From: CAVRZY01 sp963725415
GTDB taxonomy: Bacteria; Acidobacteriota; Terriglobia; Bryobacterales; Bryobacteraceae
Length of the DNA: 22,786 bases
Assembly (NCBI GenBank): GCA_963725415.1
Contig: CAVRZY010000065.1
Coordinates: 1 to 22,786 of the forward strand
Reading direction: 5' to 3'
Of this stretch, positions 15,750 to 22,786 are shown piece by piece; position 1 is the stretch's first letter, and each line of letters begins with the position of its first letter. The notes beneath the pieces were generated by a model, which was given only the letters and a program-made list of their open reading frames with translations, was not told the origin of the DNA and made no database searches. A program made the translations under genes and the position numbers.

Positions 15750-18059
15750 ATGGGCAAAGAGTTGATCATTTCTGGCACCCGCCACGAAACCAAAGTGGCC
15801 GTCCTGGAAGACGACCAGTTGGTCGAAATCTACTTCCAAAGGGCCAACGAGTATTCGCTGGCCGGCAGCATCCACAAGGGACGCGTCACGCGTGTCCTGC
15901 CCGGCATGCAGTCCGCCTTTGTGGATATCGGCCTCGAGCGCGACGCCTTCTTGTACGTCTCTGATTTCTTTGATGAAAACGAGGAGTACGACAAGATCGC
16001 CACGACAGCCGACGACCGGCCCCCACGAGCCGAAAGACCCGAAATTCCCCCGCTGCCTCCCGCCGAAGTTGCGCCCCCTTCCCCGGCGCCCGATGTCCGT
16101 GCCGAGGATGCCGAGAACCGGGACCGCCGCGGGCGCCGCCCCCGCCGCCGCCCCCGTGGTCGCGGCTTCCCCGATTCCAAGTACGCCGATTCCAGATACG
16201 CTCCCGAGGCCGCCCCACCACGGGTGGCCCCTCCCAGCGTGGACCGCGAGCCCCCTCCCACGGACTTCTCCGTTTTGCCCGGCGAATCCTTGGCTAAGTA
16301 CCGCCCCACCTCCAGCGAAGACCCCGACGAACCTTCTACCGATGCTCAGCCTCCTCTGGCAGATCCAACCGATCCCCCCTCAGCGCCCGCGCCTCCGCTT
16401 GACCCGCCGGAGGACCCGCCTCTCGAGACTGATCCACAGGACCCCCCTGCGCCCCTCGATCCACCAGAACAGCCCGACACCGTCGATCTCCCTCCCGTCG
16501 CTCCCGAGGACCTCCTCGCTGAGTCCGCCTCCCCTCAGGCTGAACTCGAATCGGAACCCGCTGCCCAGGAGACCGAGGCCGAACTCCAGCAGCCACTCGG
16601 CCCTCCTGAGCCGCCCCAGGAACTCGAGCCTGCCAGAACGCCTGTCAGCCTCACCGCCACCCTCCGTGAGCAAGGCTACCGCTACATGCATCGCGTCTCC
16701 CGCCGCATGCGCCGCAAGACGCGCACTGGCACAACGCCCGATGCTCGCCCCGAGGAACGCCCCGAGCGACCGCCTGATTCCTTCCGCCCAGCCCCCCAAG
16801 AGGTCGCCTCAGCGCCCTCCGAGACCCAGCGCCCCGCCCGCCCCGAACGGCCCCCTCTCCCCTCCATCTCCGAGTTGCTTCGCGAGGGACAAGAAGTCCT
16901 CATCCAGATCGCCAAGGAACCCCTCGGCCAAAAAGGCGCACGCATCACCTCCCATATTGCCCTCCCCGGCCGCTATGTCGTTTATATGCCTACCGTCGAG
17001 CATCTGGGGGTCTCCCGCAAGATCGCTTCCGACGAAGAACGTTTCCGCTTGAAGCGCATCCTCCAGTCCCACCGCGCCGGCATCCCTGGCGGCTTCATCG
17101 TCCGCACCGTCGGCGAGGGCCGCTCCGAGCACGACATCGCCACCGACATGCAGTTCCTCTTCAACCTCTGGCTCGATATCCGCCAGAAAGCCGAATCCCG
17201 CCCCGCTCCGGCACTTCTCCACCACGACCTCGACCTGGTCGGGCGCATTCTCCGCGACCAGATGACCGAAACCTTCAAGACCATCTGGGTGGACAGCGAA
17301 GAAATCTATGAGAGCATCCTCCGCTTCGTCGAGCGCTTCCAGCCCGCCGCCGTAGGCCGCGTCAAGCTCTACACCCGCTCCACCCCCATCTTCGATGCCT
17401 TCAACATCACCTCCGAGCTCGAAAAGGCTCTCCGCCCCAAGGTCTGGCTGAAGTCCGGCGGCTATATCGTCATCAACCAGACCGAAGCCCTGGTGGCCAT
17501 CGACGTCAACACCGGCAAGTTCGTCGGCAAGTCCAATCGCCTCGAAGACACCATCTTGAAGACCAACACCGAAGCCATCAAGGAGATCGTTCGCCAGCTC
17601 CGCCTGCGCGACCTCGGCGGCATCATCGTCGTGGACTTCATCGACATGGACGAACGCAAGAACCGCCAGAAAGTCATGCAGTCCCTCGAAGAGGCCATGC
17701 GCGCCGACCGCGCCCCCAACAAGATCCTTCAGTTCAACGACTTCGGCCTGGTGGCCATCACCCGCAAGCGCGTCAAGCAGAGCCTCGAACGCACCCTCTG
17801 CTCTCCCTGCCCCTACTGCGAAGGCTCCGGCTACGTCAAGAGCGTCCAGACCGTCATCGGCGAAATCATCCAGGAGGCCCACAAGATCGCCAAAGCCGTC
17901 GAGGGCAAGGACGTCACCCTGCGGGTCCATTCCGACATCGCCAAGGTCCTCAAATCCAGCGACAACGACTACCTCGAGGAACTCGAAGAGACCCTCGGCC
18001 GCCCCGTCCTGGTAACCAGCGACCCCACCCTCCAGCAAGAAAAATTCGACCTCGTCTGA
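15750..18059 (+). CDS. rng: Ribonuclease E/G family protein with a large disordered insert
   Basis: Single-strand-specific endoribonuclease for mRNA decay and rRNA maturation. The start MGKELIISGTRHETKVAVLEDDQL is the usual N-terminus. Residues about 36-80 begin the S1 domain (GSIHKGRVTRVLPGMQSAFVDIG). Near 85-370 an insertion of roughly 285 residues interrupts it: first an Arg-rich patch (RRGRRPRRR), then Pro/Glu/Asp-rich sequence. S1 then resumes at ISELLREGQEVLIQIAKEPLG. The catalytic core has Asp 585 (AIDVNTGKF) and Asp 629 (VVDFIDM), spaced 44 residues apart, close to the 43 of E. coli RNase E (D303/D346). The Zn-link is CPYCEG (Cys 687, Cys 690). There is no long C-terminal degradosome tail, so the insert may replace it as a protein/RNA docking region. 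mre-rng linkage is also known in E. coli. Confidence 0.94.
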   Translation: MGKELIISGTRHETKVAVLEDDQLVEIYFQRANEYSLAGSIHKGRVTRVLPGMQSAFVDIGLERDAFLYVSDFFDENEEYDKIATTADDRPPRAERPEIPPLPPAEVAPPSPAPDVRAEDAENRDRRGRRPRRRPRGRGFPDSKYADSRYAPEAAPPRVAPPSVDREPPPTDFSVLPGESLAKYRPTSSEDPDEPSTDAQPPLADPTDPPSAPAPPLDPPEDPPLETDPQDPPAPLDPPEQPDTVDLPPVAPEDLLAESASPQAELESEPAAQETEAELQQPLGPPEPPQELEPARTPVSLTATLREQGYRYMHRVSRRMRRKTRTGTTPDARPEERPERPPDSFRPAPQEVASAPSETQRPARPERPPLPSISELLREGQEVLIQIAKEPLGQKGARITSHIALPGRYVVYMPTVEHLGVSRKIASDEERFRLKRILQSHRAGIPGGFIVRTVGEGRSEHDIATDMQFLFNLWLDIRQKAESRPAPALLHHDLDLVGRILRDQMTETFKTIWVDSEEIYESILRFVERFQPAAVGRVKLYTRSTPIFDAFNITSELEKALRPKVWLKSGGYIVINQTEALVAIDVNTGKFVGKSNRLEDTILKTNTEAIKEIVRQLRLRDLGGIIVVDFIDMDERKNRQKVMQSLEEAMRADRAPNKILQFNDFGLVAITRKRVKQSLERTLCSPCPYCEGSGYVKSVQTVIGEIIQEAHKIAKAVEGKDVTLRVHSDIAKVLKSSDNDYLEELEETLGRPVLVTSDPTLQQEKFDLV

Positions 18060-18062
18060 CGT

Positions 18063-18090
18063 GCCAGCAGCTAGCAGCTAGCGGCTGGCC
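18063..18090 (+). repeat. Four-unit heptanucleotide repeat
   Basis: Units GCCAGCA, GCTAGCA, GCTAGCG and GCTGGCC lie in tandem three bases after the rng stop codon. The outer units are nearly complementary, so the array is also a dyad that could fold. It is the same 7-base-period class seen before rodA and mreC. Confidence 0.6.
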
Positions 18091-18119
18091 TTTCTGCCAT
18101 ACTGAGATGCGGTGATCAG

Positions 18120-19351
18120 ATGACCGCCTCTGCTGCTCTCCTCCGCGCCGCCTTCCTTTGCGCCTTCGCCTCCGCCGTCTCGACCCTCTTCTCGATCGCC
18201 GTCTCCCAGACTCTGCTCGCCCTCGCCCTGGCCTCCCTTCTGATGTCCGGCGCCAAGCTTCGCCTGCCTCCCATCTGGTTGCCCCTGGCTCTGTTCATGG
18301 CGGCCACCGCGCTCTCGCTGGCCCTTTCCGAACAGCCCTCGGCCGGCCGCCCTCAGATCCGCAAGTTCTTTGTCTACTTGATCCTCCTGGTGATCTTCTC
18401 CACCTTCCAGCAGCTTGCCAGCATCCGCTGGCTGGTCCTCTGCTGGGCCGCAGTAGGCGCCCTGGCAGCCGCCTGGGGCGTTCTCCAGTTCCTCCGGAAA
18501 CTCCAAGCCGCCCGCCCCCCGGGCTCAGTTTCTACGCCTACTACGTGGGTGATCGGATCACGGGTCCCATGAGCCACTGGATGACCTTCAGCGGCCTGCT
18601 CATGATCGCCCTGGTGATGCTGGCCGCTTTCCTGCTGTTCTCTCCCTCCGCCCGCAAAGCCTTTCTCTGGCTTGGGCTCCTCTGTGCCGCCCTGCTTTGC
18701 CTCGCCCTCCTGCTGAGCCTCACCCGCAGCACTTGGCTGGCCTCGGCCGTCGCCGCTCTCTACCTCCTCTGGTTCTGGAAGCGCCGCCTGCTTCTCCTGG
18801 TCCCGCTTCTCCTGGTCGTTCTCCTATGGTTGGGTCCGGCCTCGGTGCGCACTCGGTTCCTCTCCGGCTTTCACCCCCAGAAAGAGCTCGATTCCAATCA
18901 GCACCGCATCATCTGCTGGCGCACCGGCTGGCAGATCGTTCGGGCACATCCCTGGTTCGGACTGGGACCCGAGATGATCAAGACCAAGTTCCTGGACTAC
19001 GTGCCCCAGGACATTCGCCACAACCTCCCCGCCGGCTGGTACGGCCACCTTCACAATATTTACATCCACTACGCCGCCGAGCGCGGCCTGCTGGCTCTGC
19101 TCGCCTTGCTCTGGCTGCTCGCCAAGATCCTCCGCGATTTCGCTCGCGCCATACGCCGCCTTCCCCCCGGCCCCAGCGACCAGAAGTTCATCCTCCACGG
19201 CGCTCTCGCCGTCCTCCTGGCCGTCATGGTCGCTGGCGTTTTCGAACTGAACTTGGGAGATAGCGAAGTCCTCGCCATGTTCCTGGCCGTGGTGGCCTGC
19301 GGCTACCTGGCCGCTGAAAAGGTCCTCGTCGAGGAACCGCGCCGTGCCTGA
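18120..19351 (+). CDS. O-antigen ligase / Wzy-like polytopic membrane protein (frameshifted)
   Basis: Probable O-antigen ligase (WaaL/Wzy_C superfamily), an inner-membrane enzyme joining or polymerising lipid-linked glycans. The first part, from ATG 18120, encodes about 132 residues with hydrophobic helices. At the C6 run 18515-18520 the frame breaks, and the family sequence continues one frame away as FYAYYVGDRITGPMSHWMTFSG to a TGA at 19349-19351. Restoring one base gives about 410 aa, normal for the family. Conserved features are LSLTRSTWLASAV, the periplasmic-loop region SNQHRIICWRTGWQI, HPWFGLGPEMI and HLHNIYIHYAAERGL, where the His/Asn pair is typical of ligases. The first fragment alone would stop at 18572. 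Its end overlaps the sugar kinase start by eight bases, suggesting one operon. Ligase versus polymerase cannot be settled. Confidence 0.82.
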
Positions 19352-20837
19352 CCCCTGCTTCGTGGGCCCTTCCTCCGCCGTCCTCACCCTTGACCTCGGC
19401 ACCAGCTCCTGCAAGGGCGCCCTCTATTCCCTCAACGGCGCGCGCCTGGCCCTCGCTTCCCACGACTATCCCCTCGACCGCCCCGCTCCCCAGTTCGTCG
19501 AGCAGCACCCCCAGGATTACTTGGACGCTGCCCGCCACGTCTGCCGCGAGCTTTCCCGCGAAGCCCACCGCCAAGGCGTCAGCATCGCTTGCCTCGGCTT
19601 CAGCACTCAGACTCCCACTCTGGTCTTCTGCAATGCCGGCGGAGAGGCCCTCGGCCCCGCCATCCTCTGGCAGGACGCGCGGGCCGACGGCCAAGCCCGT
19701 TCCCTCAACCAGATTGATGAAGCCAAACGCCGCGACTGGTTCGGTATGGACCTCCCCATCGGCGCGGCCTCCACGCCCTCCAAGCTCCTCTGGATGAAAG
19801 CCAACGCCCCGGACCTCTGGCGAGAAACCCGCTGGGTCGTCCAGCCCAAAGACTTCGTGGCCGCGCACCTTACTGGCCGGTTTGCCACTGATCGCTGGTG
19901 CGCCAAAGGTCTGGCCCATCTCCAATCCGGCCAGGTGCATCCCGAATTCCTGCGCCTCCTCGGCAAAGAGATCCCGCCCTCCCCTCCGGCCCTTTCGCCC
20001 CATGCCATCTTGGGGACTGTGGCGCCCCACCTCGCCCCCGACTGGGGCCTGCCCCTCGCAACCCCAGTCAGCGTCGGATGGTCCGACGCCCTGGCCGGTA
20101 TCCTGGCCACCGGCGCCCTCCACCACTCGCGCCGAGGCTTCGTCCTGGCTGGCACCTCCGAAATCGTCGGACTCAGCCGCTCCCCTGCCAGCCCCGCTCC
20201 CGGCCTCTACCGCGTCCCCCCGGATCTCCTCGATCTCCACGGCCTCGAACTACACTTCGGCCCCACCCAGGCCGGTGGCGCCTGTCTGGACTGGCTCGCC
20301 GCCTTGCTCGAAAAGACTCCCGAACAGACTCTCGACTTGCTCGACCCCGCGCCCGCCACCCCCCTCAGCCCCATTCTCTTCCGCCCCTACCTGCACGGCG
20401 AGCGCGCCCCCTACTGGGACCACCAGCTCTCCGCCTCTTTCGAAGGCCTGCGCACCGAGCACCACGCTCCGGACCTGGTCCACGCGGTCCTGCAAGGCGT
20501 AGCCCTCCAGGAACGACTGGTCCTCGAATGCGCCGAACGCGAACTCAAAGCCCGCGAGGTCGTCCTCGCCGGCGGCGCCGCCCGCCACCCCCGCTGGAAC
20601 CAGCTCCGCGCCGACATCCTCCAGCGCCCCGTTCTCCTCCTCAGCGATCCTGAAGCCAGCCTCCGCGGCGCCGCGCTCCTGGCCTGGGCCGCCCTCCGTT
20701 CATTCGACCTGAGACATCCCCCCGAAGAATGGTTCTCCGCTGACCAGATCCTCCCCAACCCCGCCTGCCAATCCCTCGCCGCTCAACTCTTGGACCGCTT
20801 CCGCCTCCCTCGCACCGCCTTCGATCTTTCCGGATAA
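19344..20837 (+). CDS. FGGY-family carbohydrate kinase (xylulokinase-like)
   Basis: Cytoplasmic ATP-dependent sugar kinase of the FGGY family, 497 aa, closest in character to xylulokinase. Two actin-like halves are evident: the N-terminal phosphate motif TLDLGTSSCKGALY (Asp 17) and substrate-side GFSTQTPTLVF, LWQDARADGQ. The second half has GWSDALAGILATGAL (Asp 248 at the catalytic base position), FRPYLHGERAPYWD and VVLAGGAARHPRWNQLRADILQRPV, matching the adenosine motif region. GTG 19344 overlaps the preceding gene's end, consistent with translational coupling. Substrate is uncertain because FGGY members act on xylulose, ribulose, glycerol, gluconate and others; no isomerase or transporter lies nearby. 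Confidence 0.88.
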   Translation: MPDPCFVGPSSAVLTLDLGTSSCKGALYSLNGARLALASHDYPLDRPAPQFVEQHPQDYLDAARHVCRELSREAHRQGVSIACLGFSTQTPTLVFCNAGGEALGPAILWQDARADGQARSLNQIDEAKRRDWFGMDLPIGAASTPSKLLWMKANAPDLWRETRWVVQPKDFVAAHLTGRFATDRWCAKGLAHLQSGQVHPEFLRLLGKEIPPSPPALSPHAILGTVAPHLAPDWGLPLATPVSVGWSDALAGILATGALHHSRRGFVLAGTSEIVGLSRSPASPAPGLYRVPPDLLDLHGLELHFGPTQAGGACLDWLAALLEKTPEQTLDLLDPAPATPLSPILFRPYLHGERAPYWDHQLSASFEGLRTEHHAPDLVHAVLQGVALQERLVLECAERELKAREVVLAGGAARHPRWNQLRADILQRPVLLLSDPEASLRGAALLAWAALRSFDLRHPPEEWFSADQILPNPACQSLAAQLLDRFRLPRTAFDLSG

Positions 20838-20877
20838 AAATCGCTCGTCGCCCGCATCACTCTTCCTCCACTGCCTG

Positions 20878-20883
20878 TACAAT
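20878..20883 (+). promoter_or_regulatory. Possible -10 box for the SIR2-TPR gene
   Basis: TACAAT matches the -10 consensus at five of six positions and lies 19 bases before the ATG, in the 65-base gap after the sugar kinase gene. No good -35 is visible. It would allow transcription independent of the upstream genes. GGAG at 20891-20894 is a plausible ribosome binding site. Confidence 0.4.
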
Positions 20884-20902
20884 AGTCACCGGAGCATCAG
20901 CG

Positions 20903-22786
20903 ATGAACGAGATCAAGGAGCTCAGCCTGCCGGATGCAGCCCTCCAAATTCGAAACACTTGTCGCCGCCATCCCCGCCCCTTCTTCTTCATGGTCGGTGC
21001 GGGAATCTCCTTCCCCCCGGTACCTCTCGCCCCAGTCATCGTCGAGGACTGTAGACGCGAGGCTGGGCCGGCCGAACAACCTCCCCGCCTGGATTCCATG
21101 GGCGAGTATTCGTGGTGGTTCCAAAAGGCCTTCCACAGCCCTGCCGACCGCCAATGGTACCTCCGAACTCTGATCGAGGGTAAATTCGTCTCCCATGCCA
21201 ACCTCCGGCTGGCCCACCTTCTCCTGGACAAACAGATCTCCAACCTCGTGATCACGGTCAATTTCGATGACTTCCTGTCCCGGGCCCTGCTGCTGTTCGG
21301 AGCGCCGCACATTGTCTGCGATCACCCGGGCACCGTCCAGCGAATCGATCCGGAGAAGAACGACCTTCAAATCGTTCACCTCCACGGCACCTACTGGTTC
21401 TACGACTGCTGTAACCTCCAGGGTGAAATCGAGATCCGCTCGGAGCACGCCGCCTACAGCAGTTTCTCGATGGCCGATTTTCTCAACCGTGTGCTGAGCA
21501 ACCGTTCGCCCCTGGTCATCGGCTACAGCGGATGGGCCAACGACGTCTTCATGACCGCCCTGAAGAAGAGGCTGAGAACCGGACTGGCCTACAACCTGTA
21601 TTGGTTCTGCTATGAGCGCGGTAACGTCGACTCCTTGCCGCCCAAAGTGAAGTTTCACCCCAACGTCTACTTTGTGCTTCCCCCGTCCCCAAAAGCTGCA
21701 GCACAGGCCGTTACCGACGGCGGTGAGCGCAGCAAGGGAGCAGGTGCCCTTGCGCTGACCTCGGCCGCGGACCGTAAAGATACAGCCGGCGAAAAGTCGG
21801 GCGAGTCTGTCCTGCTGGCCTCCGCCGTCTTCGATGAGTTGATTCGCAGGTTCGAACTCCGGGAACCCCCGCTCACGCAGGATCCCTTGGGTTTCTATGC
21901 TAAGAATCTTCTTGATTCCCTGCCGCCCGCCCTGATCCGCAAGACCGAACCCAATGTGTACTCCTTTGGCAATGTTATCGCTCAAATCCAGCGCGCCAGG
22001 CAGAAGCTCAAAGAGTCGGTGGACTTCATTGAAACCCACCTTGAGGCCGTGCGCGGGGCAATCCGCCGTTCGCAGTATCGCGAGGCCGTCAGGGCAGGCG
22101 CTGATATCCCCCTCCGCGACCTGGACACCGAACGCCTCGGTGAGCTGATGGACGCCTTGTGGACCGCTGGTTCGAGGCTCCTGGACGACTCTCCCGAGGA
22201 ACTCCGCGCCTACGACCTCGTTGTGGAAGCGGGCGACAGGCTCTCCCAGGAGGGCTCCGTTGAGCCGACCCTCCGGCTTCAAATGGCCAGAGCTCTGCTC
22301 TACAAGGGCGTCACCCTCGGCGAGCTCAATCGGGGCGAAGAAGAGATCCAAACCTATGATGCCCTTTTGGCACGCTTCGGCCAGGCGCCCGAATCTGCTC
22401 TCCAGGAGCAGGTCGCCAAGGCTCTCCTTTACAAGGGCATCAGCCTGGGCCACCTTGGCCGCACTGACGAGAAAATCCGGACCTACGATCTGCTGATCCA
22501 GCGCTTCGGCCAGGCGCCCGAACCTGCTCTCCAGGAGCAGGTCGCGAAGGCTCTACTCAACAAGGGCGTCGCCCTGGGCCAGCTTGGCGGCACTGACGAC
22601 GAAATTCAGACCTACGATCTGCTGATCCAGCGCTTCGGCCAGGCGCCCGAACCCGCTCTCCAGGAGCAGGTGGCCAACGCTCTCCTCAACAAGGGCATCA
22701 CCCTGGGACAGCTTGGCCGCACTGACCAGGAGGTCCAGAGCTACGATCTCCTGATCCAGCGCTTCGGCCAAGCGCCCGGACCCGCC
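20903..22786 (+). CDS. SIR2-like domain protein with C-terminal TPR-like repeats (3' partial), candidate antiphage NADase
   Basis: From ATG 20903 the frame stays open for 628 codons to the window end, so the C-terminus is missing. Residues about 25-255 form a SIR2-like (SIR2_2-type) NAD-binding domain. Its motifs are GAGIS (32-36), TVNFDD (118-123), HLHG (159-162) and GYSGWAND (207-214). About 255-450 is a linker with a helical, charged stretch (QIQRARQKLKESVDFIETHL). No Walker A or other NTPase motif is seen. From about 455 on, 43-residue TPR-like units repeat (ALLNKG, LGQLGRTD, YDLLIQRFGQAPEP). In known defence proteins (ThsA, DSR, Avs5) SIR2 domains deplete NAD after phage sensing; the same role here is inferred. 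Codon use is less C-ending than in the Rod genes, which hints at transfer. Confidence 0.87.
   Translation, partial: MNEIKELSLPDAALQIRNTCRRHPRPFFFMVGAGISFPPVPLAPVIVEDCRREAGPAEQPPRLDSMGEYSWWFQKAFHSPADRQWYLRTLIEGKFVSHANLRLAHLLLDKQISNLVITVNFDDFLSRALLLFGAPHIVCDHPGTVQRIDPEKNDLQIVHLHGTYWFYDCCNLQGEIEIRSEHAAYSSFSMADFLNRVLSNRSPLVIGYSGWANDVFMTALKKRLRTGLAYNLYWFCYERGNVDSLPPKVKFHPNVYFVLPPSPKAAAQAVTDGGERSKGAGALALTSAADRKDTAGEKSGESVLLASAVFDELIRRFELREPPLTQDPLGFYAKNLLDSLPPALIRKTEPNVYSFGNVIAQIQRARQKLKESVDFIETHLEAVRGAIRRSQYREAVRAGADIPLRDLDTERLGELMDALWTAGSRLLDDSPEELRAYDLVVEAGDRLSQEGSVEPTLRLQMARALLYKGVTLGELNRGEEEIQTYDALLARFGQAPESALQEQVAKALLYKGISLGHLGRTDEKIRTYDLLIQRFGQAPEPALQEQVAKALLNKGVALGQLGGTDDEIQTYDLLIQRFGQAPEPALQEQVANALLNKGITLGQLGRTDQEVQSYDLLIQRFGQAPGPA
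22355..22786 (+). repeat. 129-base in-frame tandem repeats encoding 43-aa TPR-like units
   Basis: The codon pair for Tyr-Asp opening each unit recurs at 22355, 22484, 22613 and 22742, exactly 129 bases apart. The core CGCTTCGGCCAGGCGCCCGA is almost unchanged between copies, and the divergent first unit grades into more similar later ones. The array continues beyond the window. Near-identity at the DNA level points to recent duplication or ongoing homogenisation. Confidence 0.9.

Noticed and set aside
20897..22453. Long open frame on the minus strand opposite the SIR2-TPR gene
   Set aside because: It is a shadow: the plus frame contains the SIR2 motifs and the TPR-like repeats, while the minus product has no family features and merely mirrors the repeats.
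22355..22786. Regular 129-base repeats as a CRISPR array
   Set aside because: Units are contiguous, in frame and coding, with no spacers.

Overview
This is a GC-rich, almost gene-packed chromosomal window with every recognisable gene on the + strand. It most likely comes from an Acidobacteriota (Solibacter/Bryobacter-like) bacterium. That is an inference from four things: a very large carboxypeptidase-regulatory-domain TonB-dependent receptor, a one-component Ser/Thr kinase, intergenic CTGAAG/CTTCAG palindromes, and the gene order mreB-mreC-mreD-mrdA-rodA-rng. No rRNA, tRNA or CRISPR array was seen.

Layout. 1-1572: 3' part of a membrane/GAF Ser/Thr protein kinase, cut by the window edge. 1678-4995: giant TonB-dependent outer-membrane receptor. 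5028-5091: REP-like hairpin touching an IS4-type insertion sequence (5092-6520) with unusually long (73 bp) terminal inverted repeats. 6788-8168: dnaB, carrying a one-base frameshift near its 3' end. 8210/8292-9086: probably exported protein of unknown function with a degenerate HExxH motif. 9124-9393: dense cluster of nested palindromes, followed by a good promoter for mreB. 9584-15463: the Rod (cell elongation) cluster mreB, mreC, mreD, mrdA (PBP2), rodA. 15750-18059: RNase E/G with a large disordered insertion in its S1 domain. 18120-19351: O-antigen ligase-like membrane protein, frameshifted in a C6 run. 19344-20837: FGGY (xylulokinase-like) sugar kinase. 20903-22786 (runs off the end): SIR2-like domain protein with a C-terminal array of near-identical 43-residue TPR-like repeats.

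How the genes work together. MreB filament, MreC/MreD scaffold, PBP2 transpeptidase and RodA glycosyltransferase form one machine for lateral-wall synthesis. They sit co-directionally with short gaps or overlaps, so they are probably one or a few transcripts. The RNase E/G gene downstream keeps a known mre-rng linkage. The envelope theme continues with the O-antigen ligase-like gene. The kinase, receptor and IS upstream look like unrelated neighbours.

Most notable: the SIR2-TPR gene at the right edge has all four SIR2 core motifs (GAGxS, NFD, HLHG, GYS). It fits an NAD-consuming antiphage effector with an expandable repeat sensor, and no NTPase is visible between the two parts. Its biological role is inferred, not shown. 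Second, three apparent one-base frameshifts (dnaB, the exported protein's leader, the O-antigen ligase) suggest either residual sequence errors or real decay. Third, short heptanucleotide repeats recur at several intergenic sites.
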